This document shows positions 45,234 to 55,626 of a DNA stretch of 64,000 bases, one piece after another. The DNA is from Actinopolymorpha alba DSM 45243. GTDB taxonomy: Bacteria > Actinomycetota > Actinomycetes > Propionibacteriales > Actinopolymorphaceae. The number at the start of each line of letters is the position of its first letter. Position 1 is the stretch's first letter. Position numbers and translations under genes: made by a program. The stretch covers positions 62,001 through 126,000 of the forward strand of contig NZ_KB892708.1 in assembly GCF_000373925.1 (NCBI RefSeq), given 5' to 3'. The notes under the pieces were generated by a model, which saw only the letters and a list, made by a program, of their open reading frames with translations, was not told the origin of the DNA and searched no databases.

Positions 45234-45288
45234 GCAGGGCTGTCGACGGCGCCGAACGTCGCGGGCGGGGCCAGCATGCCGCGGCCCG

Positions 45289-45294
45289 TAAACT
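45289..45294 (+). promoter_or_regulatory. Candidate -10 box of pdxT
   Basis: TAAACT inside CCCGTAAACTGG, 29 bases before the pdxT start. The same 12-mer occurs before relA (box 55593-55598), and TAAACT also before yajC (51498-51503). No clear -35 box at proper spacing. Confidence 0.4.
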
Positions 45295-45323
45295 GGGCCT
45301 TTGCCCCGACAGTCAAGGGACCC

Positions 45324-45953
45324 GTGTTGAGCAAGTCGACGAGCCAGCCGACCATCGGCGTACTCGCACTCCAAGGTGACGTACGCGAACACCATCGCAT
45401 GCTGGGCCACTGCGGCGCCGTGCCGGTGACCGTCCGGCGTCCCGAGGAGTTGCTCGCCGTCGACGGACTGGTGATTCCCGGGGGCGAGTCGACCACGATG
45501 GTCAAGCTGGCCACGGCGTTCGACCTGCTGGAGCCACTACGCAAGCGGGTGGCCGACGGGATGCCGACGTTCGGCACCTGCGCCGGCATGATCATGCTCG
45601 CCGACCGTATCCGGGACGGCATCGAGGGTCAGGAGACCATCGGCGGTATCGACATGACCGTGCGCCGCAACGCGTTCGGTCGCCAGGTCGACTCCTTCGA
45701 GGCCGACGTGTCGCTCGAAGGGTTCCATCCGGGCGAGAGCTCGCATCCGTTCCATGCCGTGTTCATCCGTGCGCCCTGGGTCGAAGAGGTCGGTCCGTCG
45801 TGTCGGGTCATCGCGCGCGTCGCGTCCGGAGAGGCCGCCGGTAGGATCGTCGCCGTTCGCCAGGATCACCTGCTCGCCACGGCGTTCCACCCCGAGTTGG
45901 CTGGCGACGTTCGCGTCCATGACTACTTCGTCGAACTCGTGAAGGAGGCGTAG
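45324..45953 (+). CDS. pdxT: Pyridoxal 5'-phosphate synthase, glutaminase subunit
   Basis: 209 residues. Releases ammonia from glutamine for PdxS. Family blocks: [39 protein letters not shown] with the nucleophile Cys, and [10 protein letters not shown] with the His-Glu pair. GTG 45324 is close to AAGGGA; TTG one codon on has better spacing (six bases). Thirty bases behind a TAAACT box and behind the palindromes, so it may be transcribed apart from pdxS. Confidence 0.95.
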   Translation: MLSKSTSQPTIGVLALQGDVREHHRMLGHCGAVPVTVRRPEELLAVDGLVIPGGESTTMVKLATAFDLLEPLRKRVADGMPTFGTCAGMIMLADRIRDGIEGQETIGGIDMTVRRNAFGRQVDSFEADVSLEGFHPGESSHPFHAVFIRAPWVEEVGPSCRVIARVASGEAAGRIVAVRQDHLLATAFHPELAGDVRVHDYFVELVKEA

Positions 45954-45959
45954 CCCCTC

Positions 45960-46721
<762 letters not shown>

Positions 46722-46796
46722 CCAGTTACCTCGCCGATACGCCTCCGCCTCTCCAGTGGTGAGTCGTCTCACGGACTGGACGGCTGGCGGCTGGTT

Positions 46797-46864
46797 CATG
46801 ATCAACTTGCATAAAACGTCCAGGCCTCGCGTTGGCCCTGGGCGTTTTCTACAAGTTGATCATG
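46797..46864 (+). terminator. Long palindrome after yebC
   Basis: CATGATCAACTTG (46797-46809) and CAAGTTGATCATG (46852-46864) are perfect 13-bp arms, and the inner parts pair as well (AAAACG-CCAGG against CCTGG-CGTTTT) to give a stem of nearly 30 bp with a few mismatches. It lies 75 bases after yebC and probably ends its transcript. Confidence 0.65.
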
Positions 46865-46913
46865 GTCCAGCTCCAAACCTCCCTGCAAGTTCCAGGTCCC
46901 CTTGGCTGGGGAC

Positions 46914-46943
46914 CCAAATGATCACGTTTACGTGGTCATTTGG
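46914..46943. repeat. TGATCACG hairpin element, second copy
   Basis: CCAAATGATCACG / CGTGGTCATTTGG, 13-bp arms with one mismatch and loop TTTA. The core AATGATCACGTTT is shared with the element between pdxS and pdxT. Confidence 0.7.
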
Positions 46944-47268
46944 CCCCTCACACGGCAGCGCGGCGACGCGGCGACTAGGAGTCTTGAACAGGCCTCCCGG
47001 CAGACTGCCGGTTGTCTCACGGATCGGACGGCCTGCGGTTGGTTCATGATCTTGATCGGGGTTGAGGCTGGCCGCGTAGGACCTCATGTCCCCAAAATGC
47101 TGACGATTTGCCGCCATGGAGCACGAGCCGGCCACGCATCAGGTTGTCCCGGCAGGACTCGGATGTTCAGGTCATTGAGCCTCAATCCGGGGTGTCCCGC
47201 CACTGAGTCGAACCCGTATCCGCAGGTTGTGCCGGACATTCCGCGCGTACGCCAGTTACGGTGTTGAC

Positions 47269-48945
47269 GTGCAGGGGGACCTGGCCGAAGACGCATCGAC
47301 CGTCGAGACAGCTCGTCTCGACGGTTATGCGCTAGGCGAACGCATCGGCGAAGGCGGCATGGGTGTCGTCCACCGCGCCACCGACGCGCGGGGGCGGACT
47401 GTCGCGGTGAAGCTGCTCAGACCGCACGTGGCAAGTGATGCCGAGTCGCGGGCGCGGTTCGCGCGCGAGGTCCGGGTACTCGCCCGGGTCCGCGGCCGGC
47501 ACGTGGCGCAGGTCCTCGACGCCGACGTGGCCGCCGCCACGCCCTATCTCGTGACCGACTTCGTGGCGGGACCCTCGCTGCACGAGGTCGTCGAGAGCGA
47601 CCAGCCGCTGACGGGCGCCGAACTCGCTGATCTCGCCGGCGACCTCGCCGACGCTCTGTGCTCGATCCACGCCGCGGGTGTGGTCCACCGCGACCTCAAG
47701 CCGGGCAATGTCCTGATCGAGGATGGCATCGCCGTCGTGATCGACTTCGGCATCGCCCAGATCGCCGACGACACGCGGTTGACGATGCCGGGCCTGGTGT
47801 ACGGCACCCCCGGCTACGTCGCACCGGAGATCCTGGGTGGTGGCGAGGTCACCTCAGCCGCCGACATCCATGCCTGGGCGGCGACGGTGGCGTACGCCGT
47901 CACCGGCAGGGCGCCGTTCGGGAAGGGCCCGCTGGAGGCGGTCGCTCTCCGAGTCCTGCGTGACGAGCCGGACCTCGCCGGATGCCCCGACTGGCTGCTG
48001 CCGGTCCTTCAGCGATGCTTCGCCAAGAACCCCGCCGAGCGCCCCACCGCGCCGGAGCTGCTCCGCTGGCTGGAGACCGGCGAACCTCCGGCGTACCACC
48101 AGGTCCCCGGCGTTCCGGCACGTGGCTTCGTCGTCGCCGAGCCGCATCCGCACATCGAACCCGTGACAGCCGCACTCGCCACCCAGTCCGAGCGCCACGA
48201 GATCCCGTTCGACGGCGCGTACCCCCACCACGCACCCGCGGAGTACCCCCAGGAGTTCGTGCCTATTCGGCATCCCGAGGAGTACGACGACGAGCGCGAC
48301 TTCGACGAGGTCCAGGCGGACGAGGTGGAGGCCACCAGCACGTTCGCCCCGCAGCGCGACGCCCAGTCCAAGCCGCACTGGATCGTGACGGTGCTGGCCT
48401 TCGGGACACTCGGCGCTCTTGCCGCGTTCGTCCCGTTGGTCGCGGCGGCCGGACTGGTCGGGTGGTTGCTGTTGGCCCGGACCGTCGACCGTTCCGCGTC
48501 GTTCGTCGAACGCCGGCACGCCGTGCGGGGACGCCGCCGGCTGGATCCGGTCGCGGCGACGATGGCTCTCCCGTGGCATCTCGCTCGCTCGGCTCTGGTC
48601 ACCGTTCTCGCGCTCCCGGTCGCCTTGGTGGGTGCGAGCCTCCTGGTCGGAGTCGTCACGTTGTTCCTCTACGCCGGCGGGATCGGCCCGCGCTGGGATG
48701 TCATCTGTGGTGGGGCGGGGCTCGTCACCGCCGTGCTGTCCTGGTGGGGCGTCCAGGGCGAGGGTGTGCAGCGGGGGAGCGGGCGGACTCTCGGGTTCGT
48801 CCTCAGACGACGATGGGTCGCGGTGGGCGCCGCCGCCGTGCTCGTGATGCTGATCCTGCTGTTCCTGACCGCGGCGACCAGCGAGTCGGTGTGGTGGTGG
48901 CCACTGGACAAGGCGCCGCTGTCGAGGTTCAACTGGCCCGGCTGA
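47269..48945 (+). CDS. Membrane serine/threonine protein kinase
   Basis: 558 residues. N-terminal kinase domain: GERIGEGGMGVVHRAT, VAVKLLRP with the Lys, VVHRDLKPGNVLI, VVIDFGIAQI and VYGTPGYVAPEIL, all intact. An acidic juxtamembrane stretch (about 330-380) is followed by at least four hydrophobic segments (VTVLAFGTLGALAAFVPLVAAAGLVGWLLLA, LVTVLALPVALVGASLLVGVVTLFLYAG, GAAAVLVMLILLFLTAA). No PASTA domains, so not PknB. GTG 47269 has no SD and may be leaderless. Substrates unknown. Confidence 0.9.
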   Translation: MQGDLAEDASTVETARLDGYALGERIGEGGMGVVHRATDARGRTVAVKLLRPHVASDAESRARFAREVRVLARVRGRHVAQVLDADVAAATPYLVTDFVAGPSLHEVVESDQPLTGAELADLAGDLADALCSIHAAGVVHRDLKPGNVLIEDGIAVVIDFGIAQIADDTRLTMPGLVYGTPGYVAPEILGGGEVTSAADIHAWAATVAYAVTGRAPFGKGPLEAVALRVLRDEPDLAGCPDWLLPVLQRCFAKNPAERPTAPELLRWLETGEPPAYHQVPGVPARGFVVAEPHPHIEPVTAALATQSERHEIPFDGAYPHHAPAEYPQEFVPIRHPEEYDDERDFDEVQADEVEATSTFAPQRDAQSKPHWIVTVLAFGTLGALAAFVPLVAAAGLVGWLLLARTVDRSASFVERRHAVRGRRRLDPVAATMALPWHLARSALVTVLALPVALVGASLLVGVVTLFLYAGGIGPRWDVICGGAGLVTAVLSWWGVQGEGVQRGSGRTLGFVLRRRWVAVGAAAVLVMLILLFLTAATSESVWWWPLDKAPLSRFNWPG

Positions 48946-49054
48946 TCCACTGGTTGGCCAAGGCGAGGCGGACCGACTCAACGGTCATAAAAGATCGCGA
49001 TCTTGCCCGCGCACGGCGCGTCGTACGCCAGGTTCGCCCGACTGCCCGATAGCC

Positions 49055-49072
49055 TCCGAACAGACGTTCGGA
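49055..49072 (+). promoter_or_regulatory. LexA (SOS) box upstream of ruvC
   Basis: TCCGAAC-AGAC-GTTCGGA is a perfect palindrome matching the actinobacterial/Gram-positive SOS consensus CGAAC-N4-GTTCG. It lies 29 bases before the ruvC start, so ruvCAB should be induced by DNA damage. Confidence 0.85.
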
Positions 49073-49101
49073 GTTCGGAGAAGGCGGAGGGTCGCAAGGC
49101 G

Positions 49102-49686
49102 GTGCGTGTGCTCGGTGTCGACCCAGGGCTCACCCGTTGCGGGCTCGGGCTCGTGGAGAGCGGGGATCCGCGTCGGCTGACCCTGGTGGCCGTCGACGTC
49201 GTCCGCACCCATCCCGAACTCCCGCTCGGTGAGCGACTTCTCGAGGTCGAACGCGGTGTGACGTCCTGGCTGGACGAACACTCACCCGATGCCGTTGCCC
49301 TCGAACGCGTCTTCAGTCAGCACAACGTCCGCACGGTCATGGGCACTGCCCAGGTGAGCGGCGTGATCCTCGCGGCCGCCGCCCGGCGCGGCATACCCGT
49401 CGCGCTCCACACCCCGAGCGAGGTGAAGGCGGCCGTCACCGGTAGCGGGCGCGCCGACAAGCAGCAGGTGACCACCATGGTGACCCGCATCCTCTCCCTG
49501 TCCACCAAGCCTCGCCCCGCCGACGCGGCCGACGCCCTGGCGCTGGCGATCTGTCACCTGTGGCGGGGCCCGGCGGCCGCGCGGCTCGAAGCGGCCCGCC
49601 GTCTGGTGTCGGCCGGGCGGCCTGTCAGTGGCCGCTGGCAGACTCCTGGACGCGCTGCCACCGACCCTTCAAGGAGCCGCCCGTGA
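49102..49686 (+). CDS. ruvC: Holliday junction resolvase RuvC
   Basis: 194 residues. Acidic active-site residues sit in [25 protein letters not shown] and [15 protein letters not shown], the normal layout; [18 protein letters not shown] is the usual central block. It cuts the crossed strands moved by RuvAB. GTG 49102 (VRVLGVDPG) fits the family N-terminus; the open frame upstream runs through the SOS box. Stop overlaps ruvA. Confidence 0.96.
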   Translation: MRVLGVDPGLTRCGLGLVESGDPRRLTLVAVDVVRTHPELPLGERLLEVERGVTSWLDEHSPDAVALERVFSQHNVRTVMGTAQVSGVILAAAARRGIPVALHTPSEVKAAVTGSGRADKQQVTTMVTRILSLSTKPRPADAADALALAICHLWRGPAAARLEAARRLVSAGRPVSGRWQTPGRAATDPSRSRP

Positions 49687-50306
49687 TCGCCTTCGTTCGT
49701 GGACAGATCGCCTCGGTCGGGCTCGACGCCGCCGTCGTCGACGTGGGCGGTATCGGCATCGAGGTGCGGGCCACCCCGGCCACGCTGGCGGAGCTTCGCG
49801 CGGGAGCGCCGGCCACCCTCGCGACCAGCCTCGTCGTTCGTGAGGACTCGTTGACGCTCTACGGCTTCGCCGACGAAGACGAGCGGGTGGTCTTCGAGTT
49901 GCTGCAGACCGCGAGCGGAGTCGGGCCGAGGTTGGCGCAGGCGATGCTCGCGGTGCACCGCCCCGATGACCTGCGGCGGGCGGTGGCCACGGAGGACCTC
50001 GTGGCGTTGACGAAGGTCCCGGGCATTGGCCGCAAGGGCGCCCAGCGGATCGTTCTGGAGCTCAAGGACCGTCTCGGCGCCCCGACCGGGGGTCAGAGCG
50101 CGGCGGCCCCGGCCCTCAGCTCGACCGCCGCACCATGGCGTGAGCAGGTCCGTGGCGCTCTGCTCGGCCTCGGCTGGTCCGTGCGGGAAGCCGAAACCGC
50201 TCTCGACGCGGTCGCGCCGCAGGCCGAGGAGCAGGCGGCCGACGGCAACCCACCGGAAGCCTCCGCCCTGCTCCGCGCGGCGCTCCGTACTCTGTCCCGA
50301 GCGTGA
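49683..50306 (+). CDS. ruvA: Holliday junction branch migration protein RuvA
   Basis: 207 residues. Domain I begins [13 protein letters not shown], with [19 protein letters not shown]; domain II has two helix-hairpin-helix units ([29 protein letters not shown]), and domain III ends with [19 protein letters not shown]. It binds the four-way junction and loads RuvB. GTG overlaps the ruvC stop (GTGA) after an AAGGAG. Confidence 0.96.
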   Translation: MIAFVRGQIASVGLDAAVVDVGGIGIEVRATPATLAELRAGAPATLATSLVVREDSLTLYGFADEDERVVFELLQTASGVGPRLAQAMLAVHRPDDLRRAVATEDLVALTKVPGIGRKGAQRIVLELKDRLGAPTGGQSAAAPALSSTAAPWREQVRGALLGLGWSVREAETALDAVAPQAEEQAADGNPPEASALLRAALRTLSRA

Positions 50307-50346
50307 GCACGCGACCGTCAGGTCAATCGGGGCGAGGAGTTGGTCG

Positions 50347-51453
50347 ATGACGTCGTACGCCGACAACGGCGATCGCGAGCCGATGGCGGGGCGGGCCCTG
50401 GTGGCCGCCGAGGCGACCGGTGACGAGAGCGCCGTCGAAGCGGCCCTCCGTCCACGCACTCTGAACGAACTCATCGGTCAGCCCCGGGTCCGGGATCAGC
50501 TTGGCCTCGTTCTCGAAGCGGCCCGCAGCCGTGGTCGCCCGCCCGATCACGTTCTCCTGTCCGGGCCTCCCGGCCTCGGCAAGACCACGCTGGCGATGAT
50601 CATCGCTGCTGAGCTCAGCGCGCCGTTGCGCATCACCAGCGGCCCGGCGATCCAGCACGCGGGCGATCTCGCGGCGATCCTGTCCGGCCTGTCCGAGGGC
50701 GAGGTGCTCTTCGTCGACGAGATTCACCGGATGAGCCGTCCCGCCGAGGAAATGCTCTACATGGCGATGGAGGATTTCCGGGTCGATGTCGTGGTCGGCA
50801 AGGGGCCCGGCGCGACGGCGATCCCGCTGGAGATTCCGCCGTTCACGATGGTCGGGGCGACCACCCGGTCGGGACTGCTGCCCGGACCGTTGCGCGACCG
50901 CTTCGGCTTCACCGGGCACCTGGAGTATTACGAGGTTCCCGAGCTCGAGCTGATCGTCCGGCGTACCGCGCGGTTGCTCGAGGTGTCGATCACCGACGAG
51001 GGAGCGCGGGAGGTGGCGAGCCGCTCCCGGGGCACCCCCCGGATCGCCAACCGCCTCCTGCGACGGGTCCGCGACTACGCTCAGGTGCGTGCCGACGGCG
51101 TGGTCCGCCAGGACACCGCCCGAGCCGCTCTCCTGCTGTACGAAGTCGACGAGGACGGCCTCGACCGGCTCGACCGTGCGGTTCTCGACGCGCTGTGCCG
51201 GCGCTTCGGCGGGGGACCGGTCGGTCTCTCGACTCTTGCGGTCGCGGTGGGCGAGGAACGCGAGACGGTCGAAGAGGTGGCCGAGCCCTTCCTGGTCCGC
51301 AAGGGCTATCTCGCCCGCACTCCCCGGGGCCGGGTGGCCACGCCCGCGGCATGGCGCCAGCTCGGCCTCGCGGTCCCACCCGACACGGCGTTCGGCCAGA
51401 CCCCGAGCCTGTTCGACGATGAGCTCGACACGAGCGAAGATCGAGGTAACTGA
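50347..51453 (+). CDS. ruvB: Holliday junction branch migration helicase RuvB
   Basis: 368 residues. Walker [14 protein letters not shown], Walker [12 protein letters not shown], sensor [17 protein letters not shown], and the winged-helix end [33 protein letters not shown]+ motor that drives junction migration with RuvA. ATG 50347 with GAGGAG eight bases upstream; 40 bases past ruvA. Confidence 0.97.
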   Translation: MTSYADNGDREPMAGRALVAAEATGDESAVEAALRPRTLNELIGQPRVRDQLGLVLEAARSRGRPPDHVLLSGPPGLGKTTLAMIIAAELSAPLRITSGPAIQHAGDLAAILSGLSEGEVLFVDEIHRMSRPAEEMLYMAMEDFRVDVVVGKGPGATAIPLEIPPFTMVGATTRSGLLPGPLRDRFGFTGHLEYYEVPELELIVRRTARLLEVSITDEGAREVASRSRGTPRIANRLLRRVRDYAQVRADGVVRQDTARAALLLYEVDEDGLDRLDRAVLDALCRRFGGGPVGLSTLAVAVGEERETVEEVAEPFLVRKGYLARTPRGRVATPAAWRQLGLAVPPDTAFGQTPSLFDDELDTSEDRGN

Positions 51454-51606
51454 CGCATCACGGCCAGGCACACGCCACCCGGCCCAGGCGACGCGGCTAA
51501 ACTCCGCCGGTGGCCGTACTTTCACGGCCCTGGCTCTACCAAAACTGGCCCAAACCAAGAAAAGGCGCCCGACTGATCGGCGCGCCAGGGAAGGAACGAC
51601 CCCCTC

Positions 51607-51960
51607 ATGCTCCTCAGCCAGGCTGCCAGCGGGTCCAGCCTTTGGGCACTGCTCCTCCCGATCCTTCTGCTGGTGTTGTTCTGGGTTGTGGCGATTCGCC
51701 CGCAACGCAAGCGCCAGCGGGAAACGACGGACATGCAGCGCCAGCTCCAGCCGGGGCAGCAGGTCATGACCGGCGCCGGTCTGCTGGCGACCGTGCACGC
51801 GGTCGAAGACGACGTCGTCGTCCTCGAGATCGCCCCCGGCGTCTACGCGCGACACGTCCGCCAGGCGATCGTCCGGATCGTGGAGCCGAAGACCTCCTCG
51901 TCTGACTCGCCGTCGTCCAGTGGCGACAACACCCCCTCGACGGACGGACCCGCCTCGTGA
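51607..51960 (+). CDS. yajC: Preprotein translocase subunit YajC
   Basis: 117 residues. One hydrophobic segment (LWALLLPILLLVLFWVVAI) followed by RPQRKRQRETTDMQRQLQPGQQVMTGAGLLATVHAVEDDVVVLEIAPGV, the standard YajC core, and a Ser-rich tail. It joins SecD and SecF. ATG 51607 after GGAAGGAACG; a TAAACT box lies about 105 bases upstream. Confidence 0.94.
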   Translation: MLLSQAASGSSLWALLLPILLLVLFWVVAIRPQRKRQRETTDMQRQLQPGQQVMTGAGLLATVHAVEDDVVVLEIAPGVYARHVRQAIVRIVEPKTSSSDSPSSSGDNTPSTDGPAS

Positions 51961-51989
51961 GCACGGACTCACGAGGGGAGTGAGGCGGC

Positions 51990-53726
51990 GTGGCGACTAA
52001 GAGGCCGCACCCGTGGCGTGCCCTCGGCATCCTGCTGCTGGTGATCGTCGTGGGCTTCGGCACCATGGCGCTGGTTGGTGCGTGGACGCCGAGGCTGGGC
52101 CTTGACCTTCGCGGCGGCACCTCCATCACGCTGACGGCCCGCCCGTCGGCCGGCCAGGGGCAGGTCACCCCCGAGAAGCTGAACGAAGCCGTCGACATCA
52201 TCCGCAACCGCGTGAGCGCGCTGACTGAGGCGGAAGTGACGACGCAGGGCAACGACCACATCGTGGTGGATGTCCCTGGTGTCGGACAGGATGAGATCGT
52301 CCGCCTGGTCGGTTCGACGGCTGAGCTGAGGTTCCGCCAGGTGCTCGGGGTACAGCAGGCCGCCGCGGCGGCGCCCACGCCGCCCACCGGGTCGCCTACT
52401 CCGTCGCCGTCCGGGTCGTCCAAGCCGACCTCGAGCCCGACGCCGGGATCCTCCCCCTCCACGAGCCCGGGCCCGTCGGCGTCCCCCAGCGGCTCACCCG
52501 ACAACCGTGGTCGGGCTGTGCCGTCGGCCCTGTCGCGGGCGAACGCTCCGTCGCCCACGCCCTCGCCCACTTCGCCCAGCCCCACTGCTCCGTCCGCCAG
52601 CCCGAGCCCGACGCCACAGCCGGGCAAGGTGGGCGTGTCGACGACCGGTGCGACCGCCGAGCAGCTGACGGCTCTCCAGTCCTTCAAGTGCGCCGACTAC
52701 ACGGCCGCGAAGGACAACCCCAATGCTCCGCTCCTGACGTGCAACCGCGAGGACAACGCGAAGTTCGTCCTCGGTCCCGCGTTGGTGCGTGGCTCGGAGA
52801 TCGCGGACGCCAACGCGCAGCTGCCTCAGAACCAACTCAGTTGGGAAGTCGGGCTGCGGCTCAAGGGCGCCGGCAAGAACGCGTTCGCCGACGCGAGTCG
52901 GCAGATGTACCAACTCCAGTCGCCGCTCAACCAGTTCGCGATCGTGCTTGACGGGAAGGTCGTTTCCTACCCGCAGATCATCCAGCCGATCACTGACGGA
53001 AACGCCAGCATCACCGGTAACTTCAGCCAGCAGCAGGCCACCGAGCTCTCCAACGTTCTCAAGTACGGCGCGCTGCCGTTGACCTTCGAGACCAGCCAGG
53101 TCTCCAACGTCTCGCCCACGCTCGGAAGCGACCAGCTCACCGGTGGATTGGTCGCGGGCGCGATCGGCCTGGCCCTCGTCGTGCTCTACTCGTTCCTCTA
53201 CTACCGCGGCCTGGGCCTCGTGGTCGTGCTGTCCCTGGTGGTGGCGGCGGCGATCACGTACGCCTCGGTGGTGCTTCTCGGTGCGTCGCAGGGATTCACG
53301 TTGACCCTGGCCGGTATCGCGGGTCTGATCGTCGCGATCGGTATCACCGCGGACTCGTTCGTGGTCTTCTTCGAACGCCTCCGAGACGAGGTCCGTGAGG
53401 GACGGAGCCTGCGGACAGCTGTCGAGACCGGGTGGGCCCGAGCGCGTCGCACGATCTTGGCCGCGGACTCCATCTCGCTGTTGGCGGCGGTGGTGCTCTA
53501 CACCCTGTCGGTCGGCAACGTCCGTGGGTTCGCCTACGCGTTGGGCCTGACCACTCTGATCGACATCGTGGTCGTGTTCGTGTTCACGAAGCCGTTGCTC
53601 ACGCTGCTTGCCCGCACCCGCTTCTTCGGCGAAGGCCATCGGTTCTCAGGCCTCGACCCGACCCGTCTGGGCGTGTCGCGTCAGCGCCTCCTGCCCGGCA
53701 TCTCCCGGCGTACGAAGGAGGCCTGA
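51990..53726 (+). CDS. secD: Protein translocase subunit SecD with Pro/Ser-rich insertion
   Basis: 578 residues. TM1 (ALGILLLVIVVGFGTMALVG), the LGLDLRGGTSITL block, the P1 domain, then five TM segments (LVAGAIGLALVVLYSFLYYRG, VLSLVVAAAITYASVVLLGA, LTLAGIAGLIVAIGITADSFVVFFERLRDE). Residues about 130-210 are an uninterrupted Pro/Ser/Thr-rich insertion in P1. With SecF it uses proton motive force to finish protein export. The start is an in-frame GTG after GGGAGTGAGG. Confidence 0.96.
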   Translation: MATKRPHPWRALGILLLVIVVGFGTMALVGAWTPRLGLDLRGGTSITLTARPSAGQGQVTPEKLNEAVDIIRNRVSALTEAEVTTQGNDHIVVDVPGVGQDEIVRLVGSTAELRFRQVLGVQQAAAAAPTPPTGSPTPSPSGSSKPTSSPTPGSSPSTSPGPSASPSGSPDNRGRAVPSALSRANAPSPTPSPTSPSPTAPSASPSPTPQPGKVGVSTTGATAEQLTALQSFKCADYTAAKDNPNAPLLTCNREDNAKFVLGPALVRGSEIADANAQLPQNQLSWEVGLRLKGAGKNAFADASRQMYQLQSPLNQFAIVLDGKVVSYPQIIQPITDGNASITGNFSQQQATELSNVLKYGALPLTFETSQVSNVSPTLGSDQLTGGLVAGAIGLALVVLYSFLYYRGLGLVVVLSLVVAAAITYASVVLLGASQGFTLTLAGIAGLIVAIGITADSFVVFFERLRDEVREGRSLRTAVETGWARARRTILAADSISLLAAVVLYTLSVGNVRGFAYALGLTTLIDIVVVFVFTKPLLTLLARTRFFGEGHRFSGLDPTRLGVSRQRLLPGISRRTKEA

Positions 53727-53727
53727 C

Positions 53728-54918
53728 ATGTCCCGTGTGGGTTCGATCGGGCACAAGCTCTACACCGGCGAGGTCTCGATCAACTTCGTCGGACGGCGCA
53801 AGCTCTGGTACTCCATCTCAGCCGTCCTCGTCCTGATCGCAATCGCCGCCGTGCTGGTGCGTGGACTCAACTTCTCCATCGAGTTCCGTGGCGGTGTCGA
53901 CTTCCAGGCGCCGGTGTCGTCGGGCACGGCGCAGGACGCCATCCCGGGTGTCCGTACGGCAGTCACCGACGCCAGCGGTGCGGGCGATCCAAAGGTCACG
54001 GCCGTCGGCAGCAACCAGCTGAACGTGGAGACCCAACCGCTCAGCACGAACGACATTCCGAAGGTGCGGCAGGCGATCGCCAAGGAGCTTGGCGTCGCCG
54101 AGAGCCAGATCGCCTATTCCAGCGTCGGTCCGACCTGGGGACAACAGATCACGAGCAAGGCAGCGACCAGCCTGGCGGTGTTCCTGGTGCTGGTGATGCT
54201 CGTGATCTGGCTGTACTTCCGCGAGTGGCGCATGTCGGTGGCGGGCCTGGTCGCGCTCCTGCACGACGTCGTGGTCACCGTCGGCATCTACGCCCTCGTG
54301 GGTTTCGACGTGACTCCGGCCACGATCATCGGCGTGCTCACCATCCTCGGTTACTCGCTCTACGACACGGTTGTCGTCTTCGACAAGGTTCGTGAAAACA
54401 CCCGAGGGATCGCCGGATCAAGCCGCTGGACCTACAGCGAGGCGGCCAACCTGGCGGTCAACCAGACCCTGGTGCGATCGATCAACACCTCGGTCATCGC
54501 GCTCCTGCCCGTGGCCGGAATCCTTTTCGTCGGTGCCGGTCTTCTCGGCGCCGGCACGCTGAAGGACCTGTCGCTGGCGCTGTTCGTCGGTATCGCGGTC
54601 GGTACGTACTCCTCGATCTTCATCGCCACCCCGCTGCTCTGCGATCTCAAGGAGCGTGAGCCGGCGATGCGAGCTCTTGCGAAGCGGGTCGGACAACGCC
54701 GCCTCAGCACGGCCCAGCGGTCCACACCCACCACGACACCGAGCATCGACGACGAGCCGGTCACCGAAGGCACGTCGACCGTGCCGGCCGAGGAGCGCGA
54801 GGGGTCGTCGAACGCCGCGCGCTCGCGAGGGCCGGTCTCGGTGTCGTCCAGCGCGGGACGCGCACAGCCACAGCGGGGTACGCGCTCGTCCCGCCGGTCG
54901 AAGGGACGGCGGCGATGA
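53728..54918 (+). CDS. secF: Protein translocase subunit SecF
   Basis: 396 residues. TM1 ([19 protein letters not shown]), [13 protein letters not shown], then the five TM core with [49 protein letters not shown], and a long hydrophilic Ser/Arg tail. ATG 53728, directly after the secD stop, with GAAGGAGG upstream. Partner of SecD. Confidence 0.97.
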   Translation: MSRVGSIGHKLYTGEVSINFVGRRKLWYSISAVLVLIAIAAVLVRGLNFSIEFRGGVDFQAPVSSGTAQDAIPGVRTAVTDASGAGDPKVTAVGSNQLNVETQPLSTNDIPKVRQAIAKELGVAESQIAYSSVGPTWGQQITSKAATSLAVFLVLVMLVIWLYFREWRMSVAGLVALLHDVVVTVGIYALVGFDVTPATIIGVLTILGYSLYDTVVVFDKVRENTRGIAGSSRWTYSEAANLAVNQTLVRSINTSVIALLPVAGILFVGAGLLGAGTLKDLSLALFVGIAVGTYSSIFIATPLLCDLKEREPAMRALAKRVGQRRLSTAQRSTPTTTPSIDDEPVTEGTSTVPAEEREGSSNAARSRGPVSVSSSAGRAQPQRGTRSSRRSKGRRR

Positions 54919-55457
54919 GTGAGGTTCGCGGAGTCGACGAACTGATCCGGGGCCTGGTGCGGGATATCGCCGACTACCCCAAGCCCGGCATCCTTTTCAA
55001 GGACATCACGCCTCTCCTCGGCGATCCGGAGGGGTTCACCCGCACGGTGGACGCCTTGGGAGCGCCCTGGCAGAACTCCCAGCCGCGGATCGACAAGGTG
55101 GTAGGGATCGAGGCGCGCGGGTTCATCCTCGCCGCGCCGGTGGCGCTCGCACTGGGCGCCGGGTTCGTCCCGGTTCGCAAGGCCGGCAAGCTGCCCGGCC
55201 AGACCTTTTCCCAGTCGTACGCTCTGGAATACGGCGAGGAGACTCTGGAGGTGCACCGGGACGCGTTCGCCCCGGGGGAGCGGGTCCTCGTGGTCGATGA
55301 CGTCCTGGCGACGGGCGGCACCGTCGACGCCACCGCGAGCCTGATCCGGGCAGCCGGTGCCCAGATCGTAGGCGTTTCGGTGCTGTTGGAGCTTACGTTC
55401 CTCGAGCCCCGGGCCAGGCTCGGCGACCTCCCACTCCACTCCCTGCTACCGGTCTGA
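54915..55457 (+). CDS. apt: Adenine phosphoribosyltransferase
   Basis: 180 residues. [22 protein letters not shown] at the N-terminus, [31 protein letters not shown], and the PRPP-binding loop [16 protein letters not shown] are all present. Salvages adenine to AMP. ATG overlaps the secF stop (ATGA). Conserved place between secF and relA. Confidence 0.97.
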   Translation: MSEVRGVDELIRGLVRDIADYPKPGILFKDITPLLGDPEGFTRTVDALGAPWQNSQPRIDKVVGIEARGFILAAPVALALGAGFVPVRKAGKLPGQTFSQSYALEYGEETLEVHRDAFAPGERVLVVDDVLATGGTVDATASLIRAAGAQIVGVSVLLELTFLEPRARLGDLPLHSLLPV

Positions 55458-55502
55458 CCGCCGCCAGCGGAATGGTGAGGCGGCGCCCACGCACGCTGGC
55501 GG

Positions 55503-55530
55503 AGGCGGTGACTGCGGTGCGTCACCGCCT
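55503..55530 (+). terminator. Terminator after apt
   Basis: AGGCGGTGAC / GTCACCGCCT, perfect 10-bp stem with 8-nt loop, 45 bases past apt and before the relA promoter region (TAAACT at 55593-55598). Confidence 0.7.
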
Positions 55531-55626
55531 ACCGGTCGAAATTCGGGGATCATGTTGTGGACGCTGCCGGCAGCTTCCACTGTCGGTGCCCGTAAACTGG
55601 TGTCTTGCCGCCCCGGAGGAGATCCT

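Larger units (their letters stand above)
46767..47051. repeat. 37-bp imperfect direct repeat
   Basis: 46767-46803 and 47015-47051 share 32 of 37 positions, starting TCTCACGGA and ending GCGG-Y-TGGTTCATGATC. The first copy runs directly into the palindrome at 46797; the second lacks the rest of that palindrome. Confidence 0.8.
46722..47268. other. Repeat-rich gap between yebC and the kinase gene
   Basis: 547 bases without a convincing gene. They contain a 13-bp palindrome with extended inner pairing (46797-46864), a TGATCACG hairpin (46914-46943) and a 37-bp direct repeat, listed separately. The last 100 bases should hold the kinase promoter; TACGGT at 47258-47263, six bases before the GTG, could be the -10 of a leaderless transcript. 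Confidence 0.5.
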
